Source: Pelomonas sp. Root405 (GTDB taxonomy: Bacteria > Pseudomonadota > Gammaproteobacteria > Burkholderiales > Burkholderiaceae_C). From it: a stretch of DNA of 64,000 nt. The notes beneath the pieces were generated by a model, which made no database searches, was not told the origin of the DNA, and was given only the letters and a program-made list of their open reading frames with translations. Positions 18,176-27,684 of the stretch are shown one piece after another. The stretch is taken from contig NZ_LMDU01000015.1 in NCBI RefSeq assembly GCF_001425165.1, forward strand, positions 124,001-188,000, written 5' to 3'. Made by a program: the position numbers and the translations under genes. Position 1 is the stretch's first letter; every line of letters starts with the position of its first letter.

Positions 18176-18997
18176 ATGGCGCTCTTCATCTGCTTCTGTC
18201 TCGTCCTGCTGGCCGCCGCCGGTATCGCGCTGTGGCCGCTGTGGGTGAGGCGCAGCCGCGAGCGCATCGCCAACCGCCCGTTCCCGCCGGCCTGGCGCCG
18301 CCTGCTGCGCCGCCATGTGCCGCTGGTGTCACGCTTGCCGGCGCGCCAGCAGCTCAAGCTCAAGGGGCTGATGCAGGTGTTCCTGGCCGAAAAACCCATC
18401 CTCGGCTGCGGCGGCCTGCGGGTGACGGACGAGATGCGCGTGACCATCGCGGCGCTCGCCTGCCTGCCGGTGCTGGGCATGGCGCGCGGCATCTACCCCG
18501 AACTGCGCCAGGTGCTGGTCTACCCGGGTGCCTTTGTGGTGGACCGGCCGGTGACGGAGTCCGGCGGCGTGCTGTCGGACCAGCGCCGCGTGCTGGCCGG
18601 CGAGAGCTGGAGCCAGGGCCAGGTCTTGCTGGCCTGGGATGAAGTCAAGCGCGGCGCTGCCACGCCGGGCGACGGCCACAACGTCGTCATCCATGAGTTC
18701 GCCCATCAGCTGGACCAGGCCGGCGGCCCCGCCAATGGCGCACCCGCGCTGCCGACGGCCGAGGCCTACCGGCGCTGGTCAACCGTGATGCAGAACGAGT
18801 TCGATGCGCTGCGCTGGCGGCTGGCGCGTGGCGAGCCGGGCCTGATCGACGCCTACGGCGCCACCGACCCGGCGGAGTTCTTCGCTGTCATCAGCGAGCT
18901 GTTCTTCGAGCGCCCCATCGAGCTGGCCGCCGGCCACCCGGCGCTGTACTCGGAGCTGAGCGGCTACTACCGACTGGACCCGGCGAGCTGGACTTGA
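18176..18997 (+). CDS. mtfA: MtfA-family zinc peptidase (M90)
   Basis: A 273-residue protein with an N-terminal membrane helix (about 4-23) and the zinc site HEFAHQLD (His173, Glu174, His177), with the third ligand probably in the later DPAEFFAVISELFFE region. MtfA in E. coli binds the repressor Mlc and so affects the glucose PTS, and has aminopeptidase activity. The N-terminal membrane anchor is longer than in soluble E. coli MtfA. Its stop lies three bases from the convergent cheZ-like stop. Confidence 0.88.
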   Translation: MALFICFCLVLLAAAGIALWPLWVRRSRERIANRPFPPAWRRLLRRHVPLVSRLPARQQLKLKGLMQVFLAEKPILGCGGLRVTDEMRVTIAALACLPVLGMARGIYPELRQVLVYPGAFVVDRPVTESGGVLSDQRRVLAGESWSQGQVLLAWDEVKRGAATPGDGHNVVIHEFAHQLDQAGGPANGAPALPTAEAYRRWSTVMQNEFDALRWRLARGEPGLIDAYGATDPAEFFAVISELFFERPIELAAGHPALYSELSGYYRLDPASWT

Positions 18998-19000
18998 AAG

Positions 19001-19555
19001 TCAGAAGCCGAGGCTGGCCAGCAGGTCATCCACATCGTCCTGCTTGAAGGCCTTGTCGGGCGTCTGCACGCCGCCCAGAACCTCTGGCTTGGCGGAGGCC
19101 ACGGACGCCGGCAAGGATTGGACGAGCTCCCTGAGCGGCGGCTCGGCGCGCTCCAGCATCTTGCTGACCTTGTTGATGACCTGGCCGGAGAGATCCTGGA
19201 AGTCCTGCGACATCATGATCTCGCTGTGCAGCGACTTCTCTCGTGCCGCGAAGCTGGCGGCATCGGATGCATAGGCCGCGCACAGCTTCATCAGCGCACG
19301 TGCACGATCGGGGCTGATGTTGCTGGACAGCGCCAGGCGGTTGAGCGCGTCGGACAGCTCGCGGCCCTTCTTGCGCACGGCCTCCGCATCGCCCTGTGCG
19401 GCCTCGACCAGGTTGAGCACCTTGGTCGCGGCCTGCTCCGTCATGCTGCGCACATAGGCCAGGCGCTCGCGCGCATCGGGCAGTTCCTCGACGACGTCGT
19501 GCAGGACCTGGACGGCATCGGCCTGGATCACCGCGTGGATGGACGCGTCGGACAT
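19001..19555 (-). CDS. cheZ: CheZ-like protein phosphatase
   Basis: A 184-residue helical protein. The diagnostic segment MMSQDFQDLSGQVINKVSKM (about residues 113-132) matches CheZ's catalytic helix, including Asp and Gln of the DFQDLTGQ motif that dephosphorylates CheY-P. The C terminus QDDVDDLLASLGF matches the CheY-binding peptide of CheZ. It is shorter than typical CheZ (about 210). It stands away from any che cluster in this window. Confidence 0.88.
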   Translation of the reverse strand: MSDASIHAVIQADAVQVLHDVVEELPDARERLAYVRSMTEQAATKVLNLVEAAQGDAEAVRKKGRELSDALNRLALSSNISPDRARALMKLCAAYASDAASFAAREKSLHSEIMMSQDFQDLSGQVINKVSKMLERAEPPLRELVQSLPASVASAKPEVLGGVQTPDKAFKQDDVDDLLASLGF

Positions 19556-19679
19556 GAAGACTCCCTGGGCTGCGCCCGGCACAGCGACGGGACTGGGCCA
19601 GTTTAGGAGCGCACCCCGCAGGGCGAGGCGCCGCAGCGCCAGCCGAACGCGCCCTTTGTCACGCAGGCTGCAAACGTCT

Positions 19680-20489
19680 TCATGGCATCGCCAACAAGGC
19701 CCGCAAGGCCGTGATCTGGGCGGCGTCGAGGCGGCCGGCGCTGTCCGCCAACGCAAGCTGGCGACGGCCCAGCGCCAGCAGCAGATCGTCGGCCAGCCCG
19801 GCAGCCGCCAGAGCCCCGAGATGGCGTGTCACCACGCCGGTGTCGCCCCGGGCGATGGGCCCCGAGACCGCGCCGGGCAGACCGCGAGCCAGCGCCGTGT
19901 CAAGCGCACCGCGTGTCAACGGCGCCATGGCCGGCAGGGCGTCGCCGCGCGCCAGTCCAGCTGAAGCCCACAGCACCTCGGCCTCGGCCAGTACGGCCAG
20001 CACGCCGCTGGCAGCGAGGTTGGCAGCCGCGTGATACGCAGCCCGCGCCTGGGCGGTCATCGGCGACGGCAGCGCCAGCGGCACCAGGCCGAGCGCAAGA
20101 GCCAACGCCCGCAGCGCCGCATGGTGGCCGGCGCCGGCCTCGATGCCGACATGCACGCCGGCCAGGCCGGCGTCCCCAGCCAGCAGCTTGAGCGGATGAA
20201 AGCCCGCAGCGGCGAGCGCCGGGGCCAGTGCAGACAGCGGCGTCGCGCCACTGCAGTGCAGGGCGAGTTGGCCGTCCCGCCAGGGCAAGGCCGCGGCGGT
20301 CGCGGCGATCTGGTCGTCGGGGACCGTCAGCCAGACCCAATCCGACTGCTGCGCCGCCTCCGCCTGCGTCAACTCGCCCGCGCCAGGGGAGCGACGCCCA
20401 ACGACAACCACCTCGCCCGCCTGCCGCAGCGCCGGGACCAGCGCCCCGGCAAGGCGCCCCAGGCCGATGACGGCGTGCCGCCGGGTCAA
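19680..20489 (-). CDS. Rossmann-fold / DUF2520 protein
   Basis: A 269-residue protein. The N-terminal half is a Rossmann NAD(P)-type domain (HAVIGLGRLAGALVPALRQA, then WVWLTVPDDQIAATAAAL), and the C-terminal half is a DUF2520 helical domain (AYHAAANLAASGVLAVLAEA). The arrangement is like that of ketopantoate-reductase or F420-oxidoreductase relatives, but no substrate is established. Very Ala/Leu-rich. It starts 34 bases downstream of the methyltransferase stop on the same strand. Confidence 0.83.
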   Translation of the reverse strand: MTRRHAVIGLGRLAGALVPALRQAGEVVVVGRRSPGAGELTQAEAAQQSDWVWLTVPDDQIAATAAALPWRDGQLALHCSGATPLSALAPALAAAGFHPLKLLAGDAGLAGVHVGIEAGAGHHAALRALALALGLVPLALPSPMTAQARAAYHAAANLAASGVLAVLAEAEVLWASAGLARGDALPAMAPLTRGALDTALARGLPGAVSGPIARGDTGVVTRHLGALAAAGLADDLLLALGRRQLALADSAGRLDAAQITALRALLAMP

Positions 20490-20523
20490 TCCGACCCCTG
20501 ACGCGGCATGGCCGTTCGGTCCA

Positions 20524-21306
20524 TCAAGGCTTCACGAATTTCAGCGTCATGCGATCGCTCTCGCCAATCGCCTGGTACTTGGCGCGGTCCTTGTCCTTCA
20601 GGGCGAGCGTCGGCGGCAGCGTCCAGACGCCTTGCGGGTGGTCGGCCGTGTCCTTGGGATTCGCATTGACCTCACTCTTGCCGGCCAGCTTGAAACCGGC
20701 GGCCTCGGCGAACTTGATGACGACGGCTTCCTGCACATAGCCGCTGGCAGCCTTGGGGTCCTGGGTTTGCGACGCCGGCAGGCGGTGCTCCTCGACGCCG
20801 AGGACGCCGCCTGGTTTCAGCGCCTTGAAGGCGGCGTTGAAGACGGCCTGAGTCTTCTCGGGGCCCTGGCTCATCCAGTTGTGCACGTTGCGAAAGGTCA
20901 GCACCGCGTCGGCCGTGCCGGGCGGCGCGATGTCGAGCAAACCCTTGTTGGAATCGAAGACGCTCAGCTTGACCTTGCTGTAGACGCTCATCGAGTCCAT
21001 CTTGGCCTTGAAGCGGCCGCCCTCGCCCGCAGCCGCATAGAGCTGGCCGGCTTCACGCAGATAAGGGGCCAGGATCTCTGTGTACCACCCGCCACCCGGC
21101 GAGAGCTCGACGACGGTATCGGTCGGCTTGATGCCGAAGAAGCTCAGCGTCTCGTAGGGGTGACGGTGCGCGTCGCGGGCAACATTGCCCACCGTGCGAT
21201 GGTCGGCCGCAACGGCGGCCTTGAGCGGGTCGGCGGCCTGCGCCTGGGAACCGACGGCGGTGAACAGGGCGGCGGTAGCGAGCGCGGCGATCTGCCAGGT
21301 CTTCAT
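20524..21306 (-). CDS. Exported class I SAM-methyltransferase-like protein
   Basis: A 260-residue protein. Residues 1-24 are a typical Sec signal ending AQAAD. The mature part is a class I methyltransferase fold: motif I VVELSPGGGWYTEILAPYLR, then a later ADAVLTFRNVHNWM and ALKPGGVLGVEEHRLP. A secreted SAM enzyme is puzzling because SAM is cytoplasmic, but such annotated proteins recur in proteobacteria. The ATG at 21304-21306 begins the signal peptide. Substrate unknown. Confidence 0.83.
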   Translation of the reverse strand: MKTWQIAALATAALFTAVGSQAQAADPLKAAVAADHRTVGNVARDAHRHPYETLSFFGIKPTDTVVELSPGGGWYTEILAPYLREAGQLYAAAGEGGRFKAKMDSMSVYSKVKLSVFDSNKGLLDIAPPGTADAVLTFRNVHNWMSQGPEKTQAVFNAAFKALKPGGVLGVEEHRLPASQTQDPKAASGYVQEAVVIKFAEAAGFKLAGKSEVNANPKDTADHPQGVWTLPPTLALKDKDRAKYQAIGESDRMTLKFVKP

Positions 21307-21530
21307 GGGTCTAGTCTCCGTTGGGGGAAGCCCAGTATCCGGCGTCGCGCGCCGCCCTGACAAAGGTCAGCGCGAATGGCCCAGCGCAGCGGTCGGCTCC
21401 GCTGCGCCACGGCAGGGCGCCTTGCGCCTTCGACGCCCGGCTCGTGAAGAGCCGCCCATCGTCAAGGCTGGGGATGGCGGCAGGGCGTCGCTGCCGAACA
21501 CTCCGGCATTGAATTGACAGTGGAACCGCC

Positions 21531-22583
21531 ATGCTCATCTTTACCAATCGCAAGATCGCCGGAACCGGCAGCAGCGCGACCTTCGCCAAGGGCTTCGCGC
21601 CCGGCAAGACCGATCTCAACTTTGCCAATGCGAAGGCCGCAACCAACGGCGCCTGGAGCCTGAAGGACCTTACCAACGGCGCCGACGACGCGGCCATCGT
21701 CGCGGCCCTGTCCAAGCTCTTCAGCGGTGGTCGACCGGTGCTGCTCTACCTTCATGGCAACAACAACACGCCGGAAGCCTGCTTCGAGCGCTGCGCCGTG
21801 TTGGACAAGCTTTACAAGGTGGAGGTGATCGGCTTCTCCTGGCCGTCCGAAGGCTATCTGTCCGATGGCTCTGAACTGCCGGGCGCCAAGAACGACGAGC
21901 CAGGCAACGAGGACGAGTTGGACCAGGTTAAGCCGTCCAATCGCACCGATGGCCCTATCGTCAAGAAGGCCAGGCGCTACCGACAGGCCAAGAACAATGC
22001 GCAGGACTCGGTCGATGCGCTGGCGCGATTCCTTCGCCTCGTAAGCGTCGCCAGGCTTCAGGCCAATGCGCAGCCCTACAGCGTGGCTGCGCACAGTCTG
22101 GGCGGGCATTTCCTGCAGTACACGCTGGACATTGAGGCAGCGCGTGAAGCGCTCGGCGCCGCGTTCAACATCGCGCTGGTGGCGCCCTGCGTGCGCGCCT
22201 CAGGCCACAAGGACTGGGTTGAGAAGCTGAGGCCGAAGGGCAAGGTCTTCGTCACCTACAACGACGCTGACTCGGTGCTCTTCGGCGCCTATGTCGTGGA
22301 CGGCAATCAGGTCAAGCTGGGTGCGGATCCGGGCTCGGAGCGGGTTCAGAACAATGTCGTGCGCTACGTGTGCTTCAGCAACTCGCCCGTCGGCGTTGGC
22401 GGCCACGGCTATTTCGTCTACAGCAAGCTGCTGGGCAAGACCAAGCGGTTCTTCATGCGCGTGTTCAGCTCGCAGGCCGATCTGGACACCGGCGAGCATC
22501 CGTCGCAGGTCTATGCGCTGGGCTGCGACGCCGACGGCGTGACCTGCTATGTCGGCGCCCCCAAGGAGCCCGATGGCGGCTGA
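21531..22583 (+). CDS. Alpha/beta hydrolase, DUF900-like
   Basis: A 350-residue cytosolic-looking protein. It shows LLYLHGNNNT at about 71-80 (oxyanion region), FSWPSEG, and the nucleophile elbow VAAHSLGGH with Ser189. A later HGYFVYSKL may supply the catalytic His. The DUF900 family is a set of hydrolases of unknown substrate. No signal peptide. In the upstream gap (21307-21530) the only notable item is a GC-rich hairpin, CGCAGCGG with CCGCTGCG, near 21384-21405. Confidence 0.8.
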   Translation: MLIFTNRKIAGTGSSATFAKGFAPGKTDLNFANAKAATNGAWSLKDLTNGADDAAIVAALSKLFSGGRPVLLYLHGNNNTPEACFERCAVLDKLYKVEVIGFSWPSEGYLSDGSELPGAKNDEPGNEDELDQVKPSNRTDGPIVKKARRYRQAKNNAQDSVDALARFLRLVSVARLQANAQPYSVAAHSLGGHFLQYTLDIEAAREALGAAFNIALVAPCVRASGHKDWVEKLRPKGKVFVTYNDADSVLFGAYVVDGNQVKLGADPGSERVQNNVVRYVCFSNSPVGVGGHGYFVYSKLLGKTKRFFMRVFSSQADLDTGEHPSQVYALGCDADGVTCYVGAPKEPDGG

Positions 22584-22600
22584 CCCTGCGCGCGTGCGCC

Positions 22601-24493
22601 TCAGGCGGCTTCGCCTGACAGCACGCGCTTGAGCGGCGCGCCGCTGACGGTCTCCTGGCCGAGCAGCAGGTCGGTCAGCGTGTTCAAGCGGTCGCGCTTG
22701 TCTTCCAGCACGCGGCGGCACTCGGCCTGCGCGCTTTCCAGCAGATGCCGAGCTTCGTCGAGCAGCGACTTCTGCACATCGGGGCCGATCAGCTCGCGCG
22801 GCACGCCGGCCATGCTGAGCAGGCCAAACGTCTTGCCGAACCCCATCGAGCCGACCATGGACGTGGCCAGCTCGGAGGCCCGCTTGAGGTCGTCGGCGGC
22901 GCCGGAGGAGGCATTGCCGAAGGCGATCAGCTCGGCCTCGCGGCCGGCCAGCATCATGGCCAGGCGGGAAAGCAGCTCGCGCTCGCCGTAGAGCGGCTCT
23001 TCGTTGTTGCGCGCGATATAGGTCACCCCCAGCGCGGGGCCCCGCGGCTCGATGCTGACGCGTTCGACGCTGCCGGCCTCCAGCACATGGGCCACCAGCG
23101 CATGGCCGGACTCGTGGAAGGCGATGCGGCGCAGCGTCTCGGGCGTGATGAGGGACTTGGTGTTGGATACCTCGCCGCCGAGTTGGTGGGTTTCCAGCGA
23201 CTGGTAGACACGCTCCTGGCTGACTTCGCTTTCACCCGCCTCCGCCGCGTAGGCGGCGGCGCGGTTGACAACGTTGGCGACATCGGCTGGCGACATGCCT
23301 ACCGAAGTCCGCGCGATGGACGCAAGGTCGATGCCGGCAGCGGCCTTGACCTTGCCGAGGTAAAGCTCAAACAGCTGCTGACGCTCAGGCGCGTTGGGCA
23401 GCGAGGTGCGCACGATGAGGTCGAAGCGGCCGGGGCGGCGCATGGCCTCATCGATGTTGTCGACGTGGTTGGTGGCGCCGATGACGACGACGTTGTCCAG
23501 CGACGAGAAGCCGTCCATTTCCACCAGCAGGCGGTTGATGATGCGGTTCTGTTCCTGCTCGCCGCCACCGCCGCCACCGGCTTCCTTTCCGCTGCTGCGC
23601 TTGCCGATGCCGTCGATCTCGTCGATGAAGATGATGCAGGGGCCCGCCTCGCGAGCTTTCTTGAACAGCTCCTTGACCTTGTTGATGCCGGCGCCGAAGA
23701 ACATCGAGCTGAAATAGGAGCCGTCCACGCAGATGAAGCTGGCACCGCATTCGCCGGCCAGCGCCTTGGCCAGCAGCGTCTTGCCGGTGCCCGGCGGGCC
23801 GTCGAGCAGCACGCCGCGCGGCGCCTGCGCACCGACGGCGGCGTACTGCCTGGGGTCCTTCATGAAGGCGGCCACGCGCTTGAGCGCCTTCTTGGCCTCG
23901 TCGGCGCCGATGACGTCGTCGAAGCGGATCTTCGGCTTGTCGGCCAGGCGGGTGCGCTGGCCCAGCGAGCCGCGCAGGTGGAAATAGGCGAGCACACCGC
24001 CCAGCAGCAGCAGGGTGAGCAGCGGCGCGAGCACGCCCATCGTCTTGTCCACGGCCTGACTGATGCGCTGCCCGGCGGTGCGGGCATCGACGTCGATGTG
24101 GGTCAAGGCAAAGCCTTGCGCCACGCTCAGCTCGCCCAGGCGCGAGCCGATCTCGTTCTTGCAGCCGACGCCGCAGTCGATCAGCCGCGTGCTGAACCGG
24201 CGCCCGGCGCGGTCGCTGTAGAGCACCAGCGGGCCGTCGACGCCCACGGCCGCGACCTCCTTGGCCTGGACGGCACGCTCGAATTCCGAGGCCTCGCGCG
24301 GCTGCGCCAGCCACTGCTCCGGCGCACGCTCGAAGGCCAGTGCCGTGGCGTTCTTGCGGGCCTGCGTCTCCTGAGCGGTGCGCTCGTGCAGCGTAGACAC
24401 GCCGTAGACCGCCAACAGCGCCCCAACGGCGACGGCGGCAATGATGAGTTTCTGGCGGAGCCCGGGGGTGGGCGTCTTGCTGGCGCTGTCCAT
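22601..24493 (-). CDS. Divergent FtsH-like AAA+ zinc metalloprotease
   Basis: A 630-residue membrane protease. TM1 is at about 15-33, a periplasmic region with a Cys pair (C107, C111) follows, and TM2 is at about 153-173. The AAA+ module has Walker A GPPGTGKT (232-239) and Walker B IIFIDEIDGIG (287-297). The zinc site is HESGH (460-464) with an Asp in SSGAADDLKRA. The pore motif is FFG, where FtsH has FVG, and a six-Gly insert follows the Walker B region. These differences from housekeeping FtsH suggest a paralogue with its own substrates. The ATG at 24491-24493 was chosen because residues before it are not FtsH-like. Confidence 0.88.
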   Translation of the reverse strand: MDSASKTPTPGLRQKLIIAAVAVGALLAVYGVSTLHERTAQETQARKNATALAFERAPEQWLAQPREASEFERAVQAKEVAAVGVDGPLVLYSDRAGRRFSTRLIDCGVGCKNEIGSRLGELSVAQGFALTHIDVDARTAGQRISQAVDKTMGVLAPLLTLLLLGGVLAYFHLRGSLGQRTRLADKPKIRFDDVIGADEAKKALKRVAAFMKDPRQYAAVGAQAPRGVLLDGPPGTGKTLLAKALAGECGASFICVDGSYFSSMFFGAGINKVKELFKKAREAGPCIIFIDEIDGIGKRSSGKEAGGGGGGEQEQNRIINRLLVEMDGFSSLDNVVVIGATNHVDNIDEAMRRPGRFDLIVRTSLPNAPERQQLFELYLGKVKAAAGIDLASIARTSVGMSPADVANVVNRAAAYAAEAGESEVSQERVYQSLETHQLGGEVSNTKSLITPETLRRIAFHESGHALVAHVLEAGSVERVSIEPRGPALGVTYIARNNEEPLYGERELLSRLAMMLAGREAELIAFGNASSGAADDLKRASELATSMVGSMGFGKTFGLLSMAGVPRELIGPDVQKSLLDEARHLLESAQAECRRVLEDKRDRLNTLTDLLLGQETVSGAPLKRVLSGEAA

Positions 24494-24819
24494 GCTTTCA
24501 GTGGTTCCGGAGATGCGGGAGGACCGGGGCAGGTGGGCCGTGACAACTGCACAGGCCGCCTGGTCGGGCCCTGGCGCGGGCTCGAACGCAGCAAGACTAG
24601 CGCGCCTCGGCAGCATCGGCGCGTGCGTTATCGAGGCTCGGCGGCATGGCGCGGTAACAAGCCGCGACACCGGCCGCAACCGCGAAAAAATGCCGCGACT
24701 GCTAACGCGCCGGGCCGGCGGAAGCGATCAGCGCCGGCCGGCGACTGTCTCAGCTCAAAGCTGTCAAGGCATCGCTAGACTACGCCGCCTGGTCAAGGAC
24801 AACTGGCTCACCGGAACGC
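24494..24819. other. 326-bp divergent intergenic region
   Basis: This gap separates the FtsH-like gene from the glycosyltransferase gene, which are transcribed away from each other, so it must contain both promoters. I see a few short GC-rich palindromes (for example CGCCGGCCGGCG near 24745) but no convincing promoter, operator, RNA gene or repeat. Confidence 0.5.
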
Positions 24820-25491
24820 ATGATGGACTTGATTTGTGCAACGCGCCTGAACTCCCACGACTTCTGGACACGCTCGGCACTAGGGCTGTCCCTGCAGCGC
24901 ATATCGCATGAGCGCCGACTCAGACCACGCATCGCCTTTGAGAACCGTCGGAGCTTGCCGGCGGTCTACAACGAGAACATCGACGCCGCCGACGCCTCGC
25001 CGCAGCTGGTATTCATCCACGACGACGTTTGGTTGGACGACCACTTCTTTTTCGAACATGTGTCGGCTGCCGTGAACGCGGTCGACATCATCGGCGTCGC
25101 GGGCAACCGCCGCCGCGTGCCGGGACAGCCTTCATGGGCCTTCACGAAGCCGCGCGAATGGGATGCCGCCGAGCACCTCAGCGGCACGGTCGGCCATGGG
25201 CAGCAGGCCTTTGGCAAGATCTCGCACTTCGGGTCGGCGCCCGCCAGTTGCGAGCTGCTGGACGGCGTGCTGCTCGCCACCCGGCGCGATCTGCTCAGGG
25301 AGCGACAGGTTCGTTTTGACGAGCGATTCGACTTCCACTTCTACGACATGGACTTTTGCCGGAGTGCTCGTCAGGCGGGGCTGTGGCTGGCTACCTGGCC
25401 GATCGCCATCACCCATCAAAGCAGCGGCAACGCGGCCGGCGCCGCGTGGCAAGGCAACTACGAGAAGTACCTTGCCAAGTGGGGCGAATAA
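24820..25491 (+). CDS. StrF-like family 2 glycosyltransferase
   Basis: A 223-residue protein. It contains a DxD-like HDDVWLDDHFF (about residues 67-77), DIIGVAGNRRR and a later FHFYDMDFCRSARQAGLWLA, which match small GT-A glycosyltransferases of the StrF-like group. It has no signal peptide or membrane segment and no polysaccharide genes beside it. Two adjacent ATGs (24820, 24823) could serve as the start. The base composition is slightly lower in GC than the neighbours, which hints at later acquisition but does not prove it. Confidence 0.72.
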   Translation: MMDLICATRLNSHDFWTRSALGLSLQRISHERRLRPRIAFENRRSLPAVYNENIDAADASPQLVFIHDDVWLDDHFFFEHVSAAVNAVDIIGVAGNRRRVPGQPSWAFTKPREWDAAEHLSGTVGHGQQAFGKISHFGSAPASCELLDGVLLATRRDLLRERQVRFDERFDFHFYDMDFCRSARQAGLWLATWPIAITHQSSGNAAGAAWQGNYEKYLAKWGE

Positions 25492-25629
25492 GCGGGGACA
25501 TCGCTCAGCCCTGTGCCTGAATCACCGCGACCGCTGCGTCTCGGTCGGTGCAACGCATGACCATGCCGGTACGGATTACCTATGAAAGAGCTTGCCTGCC
25601 CAAGCAGGCAACAGCGATCACAGAGTGGG

Positions 25630-25706
25630 TGGTAGGCCGTGTTGGACTTGAACCAACGACCAAAGGATTATGAGTCCTCTGCTCTGACCAACTGAGCTAA
25701 CGGCCC
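25630..25706 (-). tRNA. tRNA with CAU anticodon (elongator Met or Ile2)
   Basis: The minus-strand sequence folds as a full cloverleaf: acceptor GGGCCGT pairs with ACGGCCT (G1-U72 wobble), anticodon stem GAGGA/TCCTT with loop CTCATAA, and T arm GTTGG-TTCAAGT-CCAAC. CCA is encoded. CAU can be Met or lysidine-modified Ile2. The acceptor pairs C4-G69 and C5-G68 are the ones TilS prefers in tRNA-Ile2, so that identity is a real possibility. Confidence 0.95.
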
Positions 25707-25741
25707 CCGGGGAGGAGCCGCGGATTCTAGTCAGCGTTGGC

Positions 25742-26749
25742 TCAACGCTGACTGAGCGCCTGGCCCACCATCCGCGACGTGATGTCGACGATCTGGATCA
25801 TGCGGTCGTAGGCCATGCGCGTGGGGCCGATGACGCCCAGCGTGCCGACGACCTGGCCGTCGACCTCGTAGGGCGCCGACACGATGGACAGCTCTTCATA
25901 CGGCACGACCTGGCTTTCGCCGCCGATGTAGATGCGCACACCCTCCGCCCGGCTGGAGGTGTCGAGCAGTCGCATCAGCTGCGTCTTCTGCTCGAAGAGG
26001 TCGAACAGGCGGCGCAGGCTGCCCATGTCGTGGCTGAAGTCCTGCACGGTCAGCAGGTTGCGCTCTCCGGAGACGACGACTTGTTCGTCCTGCTGCGTCA
26101 TGGCTTCGGTGCCTACCCGCACGGCCGCGCTCATCAGGCCGGCGATCTCGCCGCGCAGTGCGTCGACCTCGTGGCGCAGGCGTTCACGCACGCCCTCCAG
26201 CGTCAGGCCCGCATAGCCCGCGTTGAGGCGGTTGCTGGCCTCGGCCAGTTCCCCTTGGCTGAGATCCTGCGCGGTGAAGATGACGCGGTTCTGCACATCG
26301 CCGTCGGGCGACACGAGGATGACGAGCACGCGGCGCTCGCCCAGGCGCAGGAACTCGATGTGGTGGAAGACGCTGGGCTTCTTGGGCGCCGTGACGACGC
26401 CGACAAAGCTCGACAGGTTGGACAGCATCTGCGCCGCGCTGGCGATGACGCGCTGGGGCTGGTCGGGCTGCAGCTGAGCCGTCTCGACGCCGATGAGGCC
26501 GGGCTGCGCCGTCAGCATGGTGTCGACGAAAAGGCGGTAGCCGCGCGCCGTCGGGATGCGGCCGGCGCTGGTGTGGGGGCTGGCGATGAGGCCGAGGTCT
26601 TCCAGGTCGGCCATCACGTTGCGGATGGTCGCGGGGCTCAGTTCCAGGCCCGAAGCCTTGGACAGCGTGCGCGAGCCGACCGGCTGCCCGTCCGCGATAT
26701 AGCGTTCGACCAAGGTTTTCAGCAGGGATTTGGAGCGCTCGTCGAGCAT
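25742..26749 (-). CDS. hrcA: Heat-inducible transcriptional repressor HrcA
   Basis: A 335-residue repressor of heat-shock operons acting at CIRCE elements with GroEL as co-regulator. The N-terminal winged helix reads [20 protein letters not shown], with [20 protein letters not shown] and [19 protein letters not shown]. The GAF-like middle and C-terminal [12 protein letters not shown] are present. The ATG is at 26747-26749. Divergent from nadK with 68 bases between starts. No CIRCE-like inverted repeat (TTAGCACTC-N9-GAGTGCTAA) is visible nearby, so autoregulation is not indicated. Confidence 0.97.
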   Translation of the reverse strand: MLDERSKSLLKTLVERYIADGQPVGSRTLSKASGLELSPATIRNVMADLEDLGLIASPHTSAGRIPTARGYRLFVDTMLTAQPGLIGVETAQLQPDQPQRVIASAAQMLSNLSSFVGVVTAPKKPSVFHHIEFLRLGERRVLVILVSPDGDVQNRVIFTAQDLSQGELAEASNRLNAGYAGLTLEGVRERLRHEVDALRGEIAGLMSAAVRVGTEAMTQQDEQVVVSGERNLLTVQDFSHDMGSLRRLFDLFEQKTQLMRLLDTSSRAEGVRIYIGGESQVVPYEELSIVSAPYEVDGQVVGTLGVIGPTRMAYDRMIQIVDITSRMVGQALSQR

Positions 26750-26817
26750 GCCCGCATTCTATGGACTGACCCTTTCCTGCGTGGAGAGGCGATACCCCTG
26801 TGGTGTAATTTGCCGCT

Positions 26818-27684
26818 ATGGCCGAGCGCTTCAGACATGTCGCCATCGTGGGCAAGCATCAGGCGCCAGGCATAGGTCCGGTGCTGGAAGAGATTGCCCA
26901 ATTTTTGTGCAGCCACGGCCTCGACGTTTCGCTGGAAGCGGACACCGCGCTCAACACCGGGCTGGCCGGCTACGACGCGCTTTCCAACGATGAGCTGGGC
27001 CGGCAATGCGACCTGGCGGTCGTCATCGGCGGCGACGGCACCATGCTTGGCTTTGCGCGCGACATGGCGCGCCACGGCATCCCGCTGGTGGGCATCAACC
27101 AAGGCCGGCTGGGTTTCATCACCGACATTCCCATCGAGCGCTGGCGCGAGTCGCTGGCGCCGGTGCTGGCGGGCGACTACGAGGTCGAGCCGCGAGCGAT
27201 GCTGGAAGGTGCGGTCTGGCGGGACGGCGAGTCGATCTTCTCCGGCCTAGCGCTCAATGACGTGGTGGTCAGCCGGGGCGGCACGTCGGGCATGGTGGAA
27301 CTGAAGATCGAGGTCGGCGAGCAATTCGTCGCCAACATGCGGGCGGACGGTCTCATCGTGGCCTCGCCCACGGGTTCGACGGCCTATGCGCTGTCGGCCG
27401 GGGGGCCCATCCTGCACCCCAGCATCGCCGGCTGGCTGATGGTGCCGATTGCGCCCCACACGCTGTCCAACCGGCCCATCGTGCTGCCCGACCTCGGCGA
27501 GGTGCGCATGGAAATCGTCGCCGGGCGCGATGCCTCGGTGAACTTCGACATGCAAAGCCTCGCCAGCCTGCTGCACGGCGACACCATCACCGTGCGGCGC
27601 AGCCAGCACCAGGTGCGTTTCCTGCACCCCAAGGGCTGGAGCTATTACGCGACCCTGCGTCGCAAATTGCGTTGGTATGTCTAG
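26818..27684 (+). CDS. nadK: NAD kinase
   Basis: A 288-residue ATP-NAD kinase that makes NADP. The active-site GGDGTML is at residues 71-77 within [20 protein letters not shown]. Further motifs are [13 protein letters not shown], the NE/D region [10 protein letters not shown], and the substrate loop [18 protein letters not shown]. The length is normal. It forms the common hrcA-nadK-recN block; recN follows after 237 bases that show no clear feature, apart from a 62-codon open frame I do not trust. Confidence 0.97.
   Translation: MAERFRHVAIVGKHQAPGIGPVLEEIAQFLCSHGLDVSLEADTALNTGLAGYDALSNDELGRQCDLAVVIGGDGTMLGFARDMARHGIPLVGINQGRLGFITDIPIERWRESLAPVLAGDYEVEPRAMLEGAVWRDGESIFSGLALNDVVVSRGGTSGMVELKIEVGEQFVANMRADGLIVASPTGSTAYALSAGGPILHPSIAGWLMVPIAPHTLSNRPIVLPDLGEVRMEIVAGRDASVNFDMQSLASLLHGDTITVRRSQHQVRFLHPKGWSYYATLRRKLRWYV

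Noticed and set aside
26750..26817. Possible CIRCE element for HrcA autoregulation in the hrcA-nadK gap
   Set aside because: No inverted repeat resembling TTAGCACTC-N9-GAGTGCTAA is present in these 68 bases.
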